From Siphonodentalium dalli (Eukaryota; Mollusca; Scaphopoda; Gadilida; Siphonodentaliidae), in contig CP136061.1 in assembly GCA_032622095.1 (NCBI GenBank), forward strand, positions 66,963,127 through 67,027,126: DNA of 64,000 nt. Direction: 5' to 3'. This document shows, in pieces, positions 34,458 to 45,225 of the stretch. The notes beneath the pieces are model-generated. The model saw only the letters and a program-made list of their open reading frames with translations. It did not search any database and had not been told where the DNA came from. The first letter of the stretch is position 1. Every line of letters begins with the position of its first letter. A program made the translations under genes and the position numbers.

Positions 34458-35024
34458 TCAGGAATAATCTTTTCTGTTGGCTACGTTGATTGCTCTGCTG
34501 ATCTTCTTTTCATCCTCAGAGTCTTCAGCTAGAGGATTAGACATGTATTCATGAACAACAGCCCAACCATTTTCATTAGAATCAGCTATTTTAATACATT
34601 TATTTCTAAAGTTTAAAATATCAATATCGTCTTTTATCTTCTCTCCTGCTTTAGCAACGTCTGTCAAATTTACAACGTCTTTACTGAGTGCCGATTCTGC
34701 GGCTGATATTGAAGATAATACTTTAGAGTTCGTGACATACTGGTCTTCGTTACTTTTTCTTTTGAAAACATATTGACTTTCTTTTAAACTGTCAATTTTA
34801 TTCATTTGCTCTGTTGATATTTCCATCTGAGTGGTACTTATCTTATTTTGTAGAGATGACATCTCTGCGTTCAACAAGCTCTTCATATCGGTCAACAGGG
34901 AATTCTGCGAGCTCTTTACTGCTTCGTTAACTGCCGTCTGTATGTAGCTTTGAATATGACTTGGTTCCATCGCTGAGCTTTGAGTGATTCCTATATCTGG
35001 CGGTACAGACGACTGGCTATCCAT
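34458..35024 (-). CDS. Coiled-coil gag-like ORF of the recombinase element
   Basis: 188 residues starting just inside repeat A1. The N-terminal third is polar, then a long heptad-rich stretch (about 45-90) suggests a coiled coil, then KRKSNEDQYVTNSKVL and a C-terminal NGWAVVHEYMSNPLAEDSED followed by a basic tail. Proteins of this layout accompany recombinase-only ORFs in many invertebrate repeat copies, and a structural (gag-like) or DNA-binding role is inferred. The next frame continues open beyond the stop at 34458, so a frameshift or splice may have trimmed the C-terminus. No zinc knuckle is visible. Confidence 0.65.
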   Translation of the reverse strand: MDSQSSVPPDIGITQSSAMEPSHIQSYIQTAVNEAVKSSQNSLLTDMKSLLNAEMSSLQNKISTTQMEISTEQMNKIDSLKESQYVFKRKSNEDQYVTNSKVLSSISAAESALSKDVVNLTDVAKAGEKIKDDIDILNFRNKCIKIADSNENGWAVVHEYMSNPLAEDSEDEKKISRAINVANRKDYS

Positions 35025-35045
35025 GAGCGTAATATGACGAGCAAA

Positions 35046-35268
35046 ATAAGTTTGAGATCTAAATCCGGCGAAGGTTAAGACTAGATTGATACTACACTAT
35101 CACTGTGTTATTGACCACCACTCATAACACAGCTCAGAATACACTCACATTGGCCACTGCCTTAACGCTTATCGCTTATCGCTCATGTCTAATTGTTCAC
35201 TACTAATTATGACCCGCACTGTGAATACAAACTTTTTTCGCTAATCAAGCAAACGCGGAAAAGTACTA
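35046..35268 (-). repeat. Split direct repeat A1
   Basis: 223 bp partner of 32908-33123; the presumed 5' end of the element on the minus strand. Its outer edge adjoins the LINE fragment. Confidence 0.95.
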
Positions 35269-35269
35269 T

Positions 35270-36069
35270 TACATAGTTATCTGACCAATACTGGAATATG
35301 CATCCCCTGGGTGGGATAACTGCCCTGATTATCTTAGTGTTGACATTGAAAAGGTTAAGTACGAAATGGCCTGAATAGTTATAGGTGCAACCATCAGTAC
35401 GAGTAATGCGCGTCTTTTATCAGAAACTGGCTGGGAACTCCTCTCCTCACGTCGTAGAAAACACAAGCTACGCCAATTTTTTTTTAAATAATACGTAGAA
35501 CTGCTCCATCAATTTTAATTTTAAGAAATTATGTACGACCAATACAGGCAAACAATTCCAGATATAACTTCATATTTGAACACATAAGACTGCCCCCGAA
35601 TATTAACTATGACTATTATATGGATTCTTTCTTGCCAGCTGCACTTACCGAATGGAACAAACTGCCAGAAGCTACAAAGGGCAGCAGTACAATCAAAGAC
35701 TTAAAAAAGGAACTCAACAGTGACAATATACGTCCACCTGTCTATTTTTATCATAGTAAATACCGTAAATCTCATATCCTTCATACCCGGTTAAGACTGA
35801 ACTGCAGCCACATGAGTTGTGACATGACAGATAATCGTGTAAAAAAATCCTCTTTCTGTTTATATGGGGAACTTGAGACATCTTGCTACTATCTCTTTGA
35901 ATGTACATTTTATCAAGAGCCCAGAAGAGAACTGTATGACTCCCTACCCAACGTTGCCATATCTGATAATACTCTATTGCGGGGATCAAGGGAGCTTAGC
36001 CTTCGCGAAAGTAAACAAATATTTAATGCAGTACAGGCATATATCATGAGAACAAAAAGATTCCCATGA
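35270..36069 (+). mobile_element. LINE ORF2 C-terminal fragment, degraded
   Basis: From 35275 the translation reads I-stop-PILEYASPGWDNCPDY, then DIEKVKYEMA-stop-IVIGAT and LLSETGWELLSSRRK. This is the post-RT region of another LINE type, with two CGA-to-TGA stops. The intact frame 35620-36069 (149 residues) begins DSFLPAALTEWNKLPE and includes HTRLRLNCSHM and a degenerate cysteine cluster CLYGELETSCYYLFEC. The RT domain is absent. The similarity begins exactly where the recombinase element ends. Confidence 0.75.
35620..36069 (+). pseudogene. Open part of the LINE C-terminal fragment
   Basis: This 149-residue frame is the best-preserved part of the fragment above. The ATG is accidental, because LINE similarity continues upstream in broken frames. 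It should not be annotated as an independent host gene. Confidence 0.7.
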
Positions 36070-36574
36070 TTCTATCACCTGTACGGGTAACGAATTGCTT
36101 TGGAATCCGGCCGCGTTATACGACAGCATGATATTTCCCACTATATATGTAGTACTAAATGCCTTCTGATAACGATGCTACTTACTTGTTATTATCCTGT
36201 ATATACGTAAAATGATTCCACATGGAGGATGCTGCGACATTCATAGTTAACACCCTTGAAATACATGTAGGAATTGTCCTGTTTCGTGTTAGTACTGCTG
36301 AATATGTTCTTATTCTCACGGAAGATATATAGTCCACGACATATTTTGATTATGAATACTCGTAGCTGTGTGTGTGTTTGTTTAATTACTTGTTGGCGGA
36401 TGTAACCAGTTAACAGTCATTGTGATTGACACCCTCCAATGGCGTCTGGCGCCTGAAGATTATTATAGACGAGCCTCAGTTTTATCACGCAGCAATCCAA
36501 GTATTGAAAACTCCCCACCACTGTCATCATTTCACGACTTCGTATGTTCCCCTCCTTTCTTCTAGTCGCTCACC

Positions 36575-36618
36575 CCCCTCTCTCTCTCTCTCTGTCTGTC
36601 AGTCTCTGTCTGTCTCTT

Positions 36619-36653
<35 letters not shown>

Positions 36654-36660
36654 TTTCATC
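36575..36660. repeat. (TCTC/TGTC)n microsatellite
   Basis: A pyrimidine-rich run of CTCT and CTGT units; the Leu/Ser-rich open frames over it are artefacts. Confidence 0.95.
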
Positions 36661-36838
36661 CCTAGCTCATGCAAATTCAGTTATATATCTCCATTTCTCC
36701 TAAAATCATTATTTCCAACCCTTATCGTCTGATCTATACCCTCCCTCACTTATCTGGAGACGGGGCATATCGCCAAAGAGGAGAAGACTCCATATAAGCC
36801 CTCGGGCTTAATGTCTGATCCTCATTCCCATACATTAA

Positions 36839-37801
36839 TGGTGCGTTCACATGACGGGCAAGAAAATATCAGGTATGCCCCATGTGACTTACTTGACCAA
36901 TGCAAAATATAATACAGGAAAATAACCGATGGAGGCAGTGCACTGATATGTTATCGCCTGTGGGTGATATGAGTTCACCATGATTGGTGGTTATCGGTAT
37001 CCGTTAAATAATCTCAAAGGGATACGATGGTAACCGTTCACGCACTCGAGTTATGATAAATCACATAGTATCGTCTGTTTCAACAACTCACTTGGTAATT
37101 CCATTTTTAGATGAGTTGACAGAATCGCTGAAGTATTATATGGATGTGTGTAGGGACGTATATCTATAGAGGATGTTCATGTTGGATTTCCAACTGCAAT
37201 CCCCCCTTGAACCAGGCCCAAATACCAAGATCACATAATTAAATTTGCAACCCTCCCCTCGGCTTTGAATTTCCCACCTGGTACCTCAGATGCCTTGTTT
37301 TTTAACGTGAAATTTTGACTGAACACCGGGGATGGAGGGACCTCCAAGATATTTCAAACCACTATTTTGACCAAAAGTAATAGAAATGTAAATTTTGGTC
37401 TAAAACAACAAATTCTACATGCATTACTGATTGGAAAATTAGACTATCAGAACAATCTCAACTCATTGTTGGTGTGAAATTTCCAACTAATATTTTGTCA
37501 GGTTTGAAATTTCCAACTAGTGAAAACTTTTACCATAGTGAGAGGGGGTCCCATTTCCACACATGCACCCCTGTATATTTGGTAATGTAATATACACCAC
37601 AACCCCACGAACCAAGCCAAAACTTCATATGGGTTCTCGGTGGGGATGGGGTCATCCGATTGCCACAAAACCATAATATTCTTTGTCATCCCACATATGC
37701 ATGTACTTTGAATTATAACAGGCGTGAACCTATTTCCAAATGACGTGACCATTTTATCATATATCGAAGATATTTTCTTGCAGCTTCATGTGAACGCACC
37801 A
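36839..37801. mobile_element. TAA-flanked Harbinger-like MITE, copy 1
   Basis: Terminal repeats TGGTGCGTTCACATG and CATGTGAACGCACCA, followed inward by GCAAGAAAATATC, flank 963 bp. TAA is at 36836-36838 and 37802-37804. A three-base TAA target duplication is the PIF/Harbinger pattern. The interior carries GAAATTTCCAACTAAT-type blocks shared with 44.4-45.2, 52.3-53.4 and 56.3-56.9 kb. No transposase or Myb-like ORF is present. Confidence 0.85.
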
Positions 37802-37804
37802 TAA

Positions 37805-38003
37805 TGGTGCGTTCACATGTACCTGCAAGAAAATATCTGCAAGGAAATATCAGGTACAATTGTACCCTGATATTTTCTTGCTGCAAATATTAAGCCCGTG
37901 AGAACACGGCGGTTTTGATGGCATTGATTGAGCTCAATCAGAAAAGTATTAGTCGTGCTGGTTCACTGGTGCTCAGCTGTTTCACAATAATCAATTCTAT
38001 CGC
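37805..38003 (+). mobile_element. Harbinger-like element, partial second copy
   Basis: This starts TGGTGCGTTCACATG directly after the TAA that ends copy 1, and it then follows the left end of the 52288 element through CAAGAAAATATCTGCAAG and GATTGAGCTCAAT. No right end was found. Confidence 0.65.
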
Positions 38004-39080
38004 CATTTCCGATCCGTCCCTATCGTCATTTTAATGATTTTTCCGCCATTTTAAAGCCATAAAATGTGACAGATAGCAACACCACGTAGGAAAGTGGTAA
38101 GTATAGAGTTATAAAATAATACCCCACGCATTCCCCAGCGGATTTAGATCCAGGACACGTTAATTTAATTGATGCAGATTGGAAACACTATATATTATCA
38201 CGCATGATGCTCGTTTTACGCGATGATCAGTTGGTTTTCAAGATAATTCTACAAATTTCCGACTTCACCTTCGGAATTGAAAGAGATACCAAATTATCTC
38301 GGCGGTTTCGATACAATATATGTAATCTGTTATCTCTCATGTTCAATCTTGGCACATCAAACTATTTGAAAATGTACGTAAATTTCAGTAAAATGCGTAA
38401 TTCTAAAGTTGCATGTGGGTTCCGACTCTATAATTTTTGGTTCCGTCTCTTTTTCGACCCAAAATGATAGGTTCCGGTTCAATCGGCAAGAAATGATTGT
38501 GATGTTGATACACGGTTATTGAAATATGAAGCGTTATGGAGCGTCAAACTACATTCTGAACCTCACGATAGCTTATATATGGCCTTATCACTTTGGAAAT
38601 ATATCTGATATTTATGCGTTCATTCTAATTAGAACATTAAATTTAGGATTATTCTTGCCAAGTCTTTGTTTTGTTCAACAAACGGTTACGTTTTATGATC
38701 GAACATATATACCATCACTGTTGAAGTTTAGTAAAATAATTGTGTATTGACTTTCTCATTAAAGGATTGAAATTGATACCCCGAAGGCTCCATTTCGAGA
38801 TTTAGCATGCTTCAGTCCCCGTTTCTAAATAGCACGTACAGCATTACTTTGCAATATTGTCGCGCTATTTAACCGGATTTGAGTCTGTGTAAAGTAAATG
38901 TTAATAGATCGATGGATGGTATTTAACAGGGAAACATTAAATGTGTATTGTTGTGAAATATGTTAGGCCTGCATTTATTTATTATATTCAAAACTAAACA
39001 ATGTATGTATTGTATGTTTGCATATTGTTTAAATAAAATATGTATACATTCTTATTTTTTGGCATTTGATACCCTTTTTA
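38004..39080. other. No feature recognised
   Basis: AT-rich sequence with short open frames lacking motifs. Confidence 0.4.
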
Positions 39081-39930
39081 TTAGCTCACCTTAGACGAAG
39101 CTATAGTCCGTCCGTCCGTCCGTCCGTCTGTCGAGCCGTCCGTCAACTTTTGTTTTAAACATCTTCTCCTCTGAAACCATCATACCGAATTGGTTCATAT
39201 TTGGTGTGGATGTTCCCTAGGTGACTCTCATTCAGATTTGTTCAAATGAGGTCACTGGGTTAAATAGTTGCGAAACCAGGGCCATAACTCTATTCCTCCA
39301 TAGTAATTCTTACAACAACTTCTTGTCCATAACCATTGTGCCGATTTAGCTAATATTTGGTATGGAGGTTCCTTGGGTGACTGGTGTTCAGATTTGTTCA
39401 AATGAGGTCACCCGGTCAATTAGTTGAGAAACCAGGGCCATAACTCATAGTAATTCTTACAATGACTTCTTCTAAAAAAATACTTACAACAACTTCTTGT
39501 CCATAACCATTGTGCCGATTTAGCTTATATTTGGTACTGAGGGACCTTGGGTGACTGGGAATAGGATTTGTTCAAATTGGATCACTGGGTCAAACAGGGG
39601 CAGAGCCAGGGACATAATTCTAAAAACAAAAAAATTACATTTTTGCATTTTGATCATATTTGGTGTGGATGTTCCCTAGGTGACTGTCATTCAGATTTGT
39701 TCAAATGAGGTCACTGTGTCAAATAGTTGCGAAACCAGGGCCATAACTATATTCCTCCTTGGTAATTCTTATAACGTCTATGTCTAGAACCATTATGCCG
39801 ATTTAGTTTATATTTGGTATGGGGGGTCATTGAATGACTGGGGTTCAGATTTGTTCAAATGGGGTCACTGGGTCAAATAGGGGTGGAGCCAGGGCCATAA
39901 TTCCAAAAAAAAATAAAAAATATTCAGGAA
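39081..39930 (+). repeat. Mollusc-type interspersed tandem repeat, block 1
   Basis: A head TTAGCTCACC...GAAGCTATAGTCCGTCC with (GTCC)n is followed by several diverged units of about 160 bp. Each contains CATATTTGGTGTGGATG or TTATATTTGGTATGG, AGATTTGTTCAAATGAGGTC and CCAGGGCCATAACTC. I associate this repeat type with bivalve and gastropod genomes. Confidence 0.8.
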
Positions 39931-40085
39931 CTCCTTGATCAATTTAACATACAAAAAACAAATATCACCCCCCCCCCACATGACCCAGAACCCCACCATG
40001 CCCCCAATCAACAGCATTCCACCCTATCTCATCTCCTAACTCACAGGATCTCTCCCACCAGCAGATCAGGTCAATTGTATAAGCT

Positions 40086-40110
40086 ACAGACAGAGAGAGA
40101 GAGAGAGAGT
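40086..40110. repeat. (GA)n microsatellite
   Basis: A short GA run (CAGACAGAGAGAGAGAGAGA) between repeat blocks. Confidence 0.85.
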
Positions 40111-40264
40111 TAATATAAATACACACATAGTCATCAATTGAGATGTTTATCAGGCTGACAGGTGTGAACTAATGCTTAGCTAGCACTCATGCCAGTGTTT
40201 GTTATTAAAATAAAATCAAAACAAATTATTGTTCTCTAACCTGAATTTAGTGTGTCTGGCATTT

Positions 40265-40357
40265 GCAGAATGAGGTCCCCAGAAGGTGAATTTAGTTATG
40301 CTACCCTGTACAGCAGTCTAGCATCACCAAATACACTAGCCAGGGTCCTCATTCTGC
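40265..40357. repeat. Hairpin MITE, AGAATGAGGTC family, copy 2
   Basis: GCAGAATGAGGTCCCCAGAA at the left and GGGTCCTCATTCTGC at the right, about 93 bp. Confidence 0.7.
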
Positions 40358-40558
40358 TTAGGCCTCATCTTCTGGGAAGTATATAGACACTTAAATTGAC
40401 ATTTTTACTTACTTTTTCCCTTCTGTTTAGTTTCTATATCCCCTAATTTGTGAATATAAAATGCATAATTGAGGTGCCCAATGGGTGCACATCACCAACT
40501 TTAACTGGAGAACTTCAATCTAATGCTATGTCTCCCATAGCAGTTGAGGCCTACACAT

Positions 40559-40647
40559 AATGAGGTCTCCAGAGGGTGAATTTGGTGACGATAGCCCGCA
40601 TTGCAGGATTGTGTCATTAAATTCACCCTTTGTGGACCTCATTCTGC
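40559..40647. repeat. Hairpin MITE, AGAATGAGGTC family, copy 3
   Basis: AATGAGGTCTCCAGAGGGTG at the left pairs with CACCCTTTGTGGACCTCATT at the right. Confidence 0.7.
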
Positions 40648-40854
40648 AAATGTCAGACACTATGTTCAGGCTTGTCTGTTCGAATATTATGTTCTTAACC
40701 ACCAGTATCCAGTTGAACTCATTATATCCTGATTTTGCAAAGAAAACTTGGGGGGTATATTGGATTGAATTTGTCAGTCTCTATGTCAGACTGTTCTCCC
40801 ATCCATCCATCTGTCATTCTGTCTCTATCCGTCCATCAATTGTTTTCTTCTCCA

Positions 40855-41110
40855 GATACATATTAAAGACCAAATGGGTTTATATATTTAGGTGTGGATG
40901 TCCCCCAGGTGACTCACATTCAGATTTGTTCAAATGAGTTCATCAGGCCAAATAGGTGAGAAGTCAGGGCCATAACTCTTTCCTTCCATAGTAATTCTTA
41001 AAACAATTTCTTCTCAAGAACCATCGGGACTATTTAGCTTATGTTTGGTATGGAGGGTCCTTCGGTGACTGGGGTTTAGATTTTTTCAGATTTGGGATCA
41101 TTTTAGGAAA
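40855..41110 (+). repeat. Mollusc-type interspersed repeat, block 2
   Basis: Units with GGTGTGGATGTCCCCCAGGT, AGATTTGTTCAAATGAG and AGGGCCATAACTCTT, related to block 1 and without the (GTCC)n head. Confidence 0.75.
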
Positions 41111-41231
41111 TCAGTTCAGTTCAACTCTTAAAATCTAATGTCTGATATTACCAAATGAATGGAACTCATAGATGGGGATTCACGTTTGTTCAAATAGGGG
41201 CGGAGATAAGAGATTTAATTATCAACCAGCC

Positions 41232-41760
41232 ACCCTATCTGTGCTCCGGCGGAGCTATAGTCATCACTCCTCGGCCGTCCATCGTCTGTCCGTCCATCCG
41301 TCCGACAACAGTTATTTGAACATCTTCTCCTCTGGAACCATAAGACCAAATGGGTTCATATTTGGTGTGGATGTTCCCTAGGTTATTCTCATTCAGATTT
41401 GCGGTCACTGGGTCAAATAGTTCCGAAGCCAGGGCCATAACTCTTTCCCACCATAGTAATTCTTTTAAACATCTTCTTCAGAACAATAAGACCGAATGGT
41501 TTCATATTTGGTGTGGATGTTGCCTAGTTGACTCACATTCAGATTTGTTCAAATGAGTTCACTTGAAATAGTTGCGAAGCCAGGGCCATAACTCTTTCCC
41601 TCCATAGTATTCTTAAAGTGACTTCTTCTCAAATACCATCAGGTTATATGGGTTCATATTTGGTATGAAGGATCCTTGGGTGACTGGGGTTCAGATTTGT
41701 TCAAATCAGGTCACTGGGTGAAATGTGGGCGGGGCCAGGGACATAACTCCAATTTTTTTT
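41232..41760 (+). repeat. Mollusc-type interspersed repeat, block 3
   Basis: A second head (GGAGCTATAGTC, then GTCCGTCCATCCG) precedes three diverged units like those in block 1. Open frames here on both strands are artefacts. Confidence 0.75.
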
Positions 41761-42533
41761 TTAGATTTAACTCTTTGGATATCTACTTCTTTTAAAGTGA
41801 TTATGAAAAGTTCTGACTGTTGTGGTCTCCAGAGTCCCAGTCTTATCAGTCTTTGCAGTCTGGTGAGCGACCCCACAGTCATTGACTTTCTTGTTCAACC
41901 CACAATTGCTTTTCAGATTGACATACTATTTTGTTTGTAGGTTCGGGGTTATGCCTATATAGAGAGGGACCATACTTTCATAATCTGCCATAACTTCAGT
42001 ATACCTATATGTATGTGGCATAATGGCCAAATTATTGGCAGTCGCTACATTTGTGTATCTGAACCGATTTGGCGGGCGTACTGGTGGCAACCGGTGTATC
42101 AAACGAGCCATCGCCGAGATCGCCGACATCCATAGCACCATCATCCACCGGTGGATTTGCTTCAGTTTGTGGCCCCAGCTCGACTGACAGGTCCAGGAGG
42201 AGCATGGAATCCTCCAATATTAACATAGATCCGCTAGTTCCTGGGTAAATTCTGGGGGGAAAATATAATATTTAGAGGCAGACTTTATAACCCTATATAT
42301 ACACTGTAATACGATATATGTATATATATTCCAACCTAAAGCGACCTCCACACAGCGTCCCATTATAACGCGAAGCACACGTGCGACGGTGGGAGATCAA
42401 TCGAAATATACACAGAGTCTAGAGCAAAGCGGTCTCCGACGAACGATAAAGCCGTGTCAGCATTGCCACCATGTCACAGTTATACCTATGCATTAGACTG
42501 AAAAGGGTCAATAAATGCGTCGCGATATACAAC
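41761..42533. other. No feature recognised
   Basis: No motif or repeat partner was seen. Confidence 0.4.
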
Positions 42534-42617
42534 AAGAAAACCATAGTCAGAAATGGTAACGCCACCAAGATCATATTATTAGCCATAAATATAAATTATA
42601 ATATAATTATAATATAA
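42534..42617 (+). repeat. 84-bp sequence shared with 26241-26324
   Basis: Near-identical partner; it runs directly into the perfect hairpin at 42618. Confidence 0.85.
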
Positions 42618-42669
42618 AATATTATTCATTAGTTAGCGCTAATATAGGCGCTAACTAATGAATAATATT
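42618..42669. repeat. Perfect 22-bp-arm hairpin
   Basis: Arms at 42618-42639 and 42648-42669 are exact reverse complements (AATATTATTCATTAGTTAGC...), with an 8-base loop TAATATAG. Confidence 0.95.
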
Positions 42670-43261
42670 ATTTGATTGACTTGTTAAATAACATATCTAA
42701 TAAATATTCATCTTATTTACAACTTTAAGGAGTCCTTCTGGCACACGAGAATATTTATCGCCGTTTGATTTGCACCAAGTGAACTCGGCGCATATATAAT
42801 TGATAGAACAGACCTCTATTATGACGATCGTGTCGTTATTTGTTTAAAATACGTATCAATTGACATATACGCACCCGTCCCCTCATTAAAATCTACATAT
42901 ATCGCCCATTTTAGGGGATCTCCGCGAATTCGGGGACTTCCGCAAAGTGACCTCCGCAAATAGGGCCCTACAGCAAATCGTCGCACCCAATGCAATTTGT
43001 AAACAAATACGATTGACATGCGTTTTATCGAGGTGAACTTTAATTAAAAGAAAGAAGCAATGCGACATAAACTATTTGCCAGTGTGCCATATATCTGTGT
43101 CAACTAAGGTCGCTTTGCGTGGTAAAAGTGAAAAGTGAAAGTGGAAATCCGGAAAATCCTATTGAAAATGAAAGTAGCCTGCAATTTTAGGAATTCCGCG
43201 GCAGATTAAGAGAATCTATACTATTAAAAGTGAATGTACGATTCCTGGAATTCTATCAGAT

Positions 43262-43339
43262 ATCGCGACTCTGCTCGTTTTCGTGATCATATGTTATATA
43301 TAGGGCCTAGATGACCACGAAAACGAGTCGAGTCACGAT
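43262..43339. repeat. Inverted repeat with 29-bp arms
   Basis: ATCGCGACTCTGCTCGTTTT at the left pairs with AAACGAGTCGAGTCACGAT at the right with a few mismatches; the spacer is 20 bases. Confidence 0.8.
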
Positions 43340-43522
43340 ACATCCATCGGTACAAACACATTGTGTATACGATACAATTTTGACTTGATGACCAGAAAAT
43401 AAAAGATAGCGGTTACTCCAACAGAACAGGCATGACACTCCAATTAAAATTACCCATAATTCACTTCACTACATCAGGGGCTCCAATGGGTTATACATTA
43501 TTTTCAGGCTATCAGATTATTT

Positions 43523-43688
43523 ATATTTTCAACAACATATTATTACACCGGCGACTTTAAGTTTACAATTTCAGCCTGTCCTGACTCTATCGATACGATT
43601 GAGTCATATTTTCAAAAACATATTATACACCGGTGGCGTTAACTTTACAATTTCAGCATCTACGAGATTCTATCGGTAAGATTAGAGT
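43523..43688. repeat. Two-copy tandem repeat, about 82 bp
   Basis: Both units start ATATTTTCAA and contain ACACCGG and TTTACAATTTCAGC, ending in CTATCG-TA-GATT. Confidence 0.8.
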
Positions 43689-44414
43689 AAGGTACCAAAA
43701 AAAATTATCCCACAATGCCTTCGCCCAGTCGACCACAGAATATCAAAATCTGCAAAACAACTTACACCACCTTGTGGCGTAATAAACATTGGTAGGCACT
43801 TATCGTGCCCGTTCAGACTGGTTCAGTGTTGTTATGTTAGGTCATATCTTACAGAATGAAGGCAAACAGCCTGAAACAACAAGTGTCGATCGAATAGAAC
43901 CGGGTCTTTAAAAGGGAGGGGCGATAGAATCGATTTGAAACATAAAATCACAAAGGAGACGGGTCATTTTTCACTATTTTTGACGGTTGATTTCTTTTGT
44001 TGTTATATTGTGAGAATGTCAAGAAATGGTTTCGTTATAATCTGCCAACACCCTAGTACACGTCACGATCATTTCCGACTGGATTTACATGCGAATAGAC
44101 ATATTTTTCAGTGTTGAGTAATTCAATGATTTACATAGGAAATGCACACCCCTGACGTGTATGATCTAAATGTGTAGATACATGCACGTAATATAACGTC
44201 GTTTGCGTTTTTACTATTATAGAAGTGTCATATATCAATACTAATACATTAAAACTTACCCCTCTGCCATATTTTTGATTAAATTGCGCGACAAACTTTA
44301 TAAAAAAATTAAAAAGTCGAAATGGAGCCGGATCTCAACGAGATAGAGACGGATCTCAACGGCGATGGAGACGGACCTAACACGCGATAGAATCGATTAT
44401 TGTGAAACAGCTGA
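43689..44414. other. No feature recognised
   Basis: Mixed unique sequence. GATAGAATCGATT occurs at about 43925 and again at 44388; no coding similarity was seen. Confidence 0.35.
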
Positions 44415-45210
44415 GCACCAGTGTGGTTCAAGTGAATTGCGTCCGGTAAACAACCTACATGTATAGTCCATATTGGCAATTCATAATATTATAGCATTTC
44501 CAACTGCTGGCGTGTATTACCGTAGAGTCGGTGGGATGAGGCACTCACCGACCTATAGCCACGTTGCTCTCATGCACAAAGACCTTGTATATAATGAGAA
44601 AGTGTTCACCATGCAGTTGGAAATTTCATATTTGACACAATATTACACCAAAAATTTCCAACCAGTAATGTATGTCGAATTTGTTGTTTAAGACCAACAT
44701 TTGCATCTCTTCCTACTTTTGGTTAAATATTGGTTTGAAATTTCCTCTATGTCCCTCCCTCCCTGGTGTCCAGTCAATTCAAGTTTAAAAACACAAGGCA
44801 TGTGAGGTACCAGGTCGGAAATTCAAAGGCGATGGGGAGGGGTGCAAATTGAATTATGTGATGTTGGGAGTTCGGTCTGGTTCAAGGGGGGGGGGGGGGG
44901 GTGCAGTTGAAAACCCCACATGGATTGACGGAAACCCTCCATAGATATACGCCTCTTTATATCCATATAATACTTCAGCGATTCTGTCAACCCATCTAAA
45001 ATGGAATTACGAGGTCAGTTGTTGAAACAGACGATACTATTGATGGATCATAACTCGAGTGCGTGAACGGATACCGATGACAACCAATCAAGATGAACAC
45101 ATATTACACACTGCCTCCATCGGATATTTTCCTGTATTATTTTTTTCGTTCGTCAAGTAAGTCACATGGGGCATGCCCGATATTTTCTTGCTCGTCATGT
45201 GTACGCGCCA
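44415..45210 (+). mobile_element. Harbinger-like element, right part
   Basis: The right end, CATGTGTACGCGCCA followed by TAA, and interior blocks (GAAATTTC, CAAGTAAGTCACATGGGGCA) match the 52288-53416 copy. The left terminal repeat is missing or rearranged. A G run (44887-44902) interrupts it. The right end lies 15 bp from the foldback element. Confidence 0.7.
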
Positions 45211-45225
45211 TAACTCTTCAATTTT

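Larger units (their letters stand above)
32493..35268 (-). mobile_element. Tyrosine-recombinase element with split direct repeats and gag-like ORF
   Basis: On the minus strand the order is: repeat A1 (35268-35046), a coiled-coil gag-like ORF, a tyrosine-recombinase ORF, repeat B1 (33184-33123) joined directly to A2 (33123-32908), 353 bp of other sequence, and B2 (32554-32493). A1 and A2 differ by one base and one 7-bp duplication; B1 and B2 (62 bp) are identical. An A1-ORFs-B1A2-B2 layout is the split direct repeat of Ngaro/PAT-type DIRS-order retroelements. No reverse transcriptase or RNase H frame was found, so this copy is either deleted or belongs to an RT-less type. The near-identical repeats imply recent insertion. 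Confidence 0.75.

Noticed and set aside
35620-36069. Independent zinc-finger host gene
   Set aside because: LINE post-RT similarity continues upstream in broken frames, so it is a retroelement remnant.
36426-36732. Leu/Ser-rich secreted peptide
   Set aside because: Translation of the TCTC/TGTC microsatellite.
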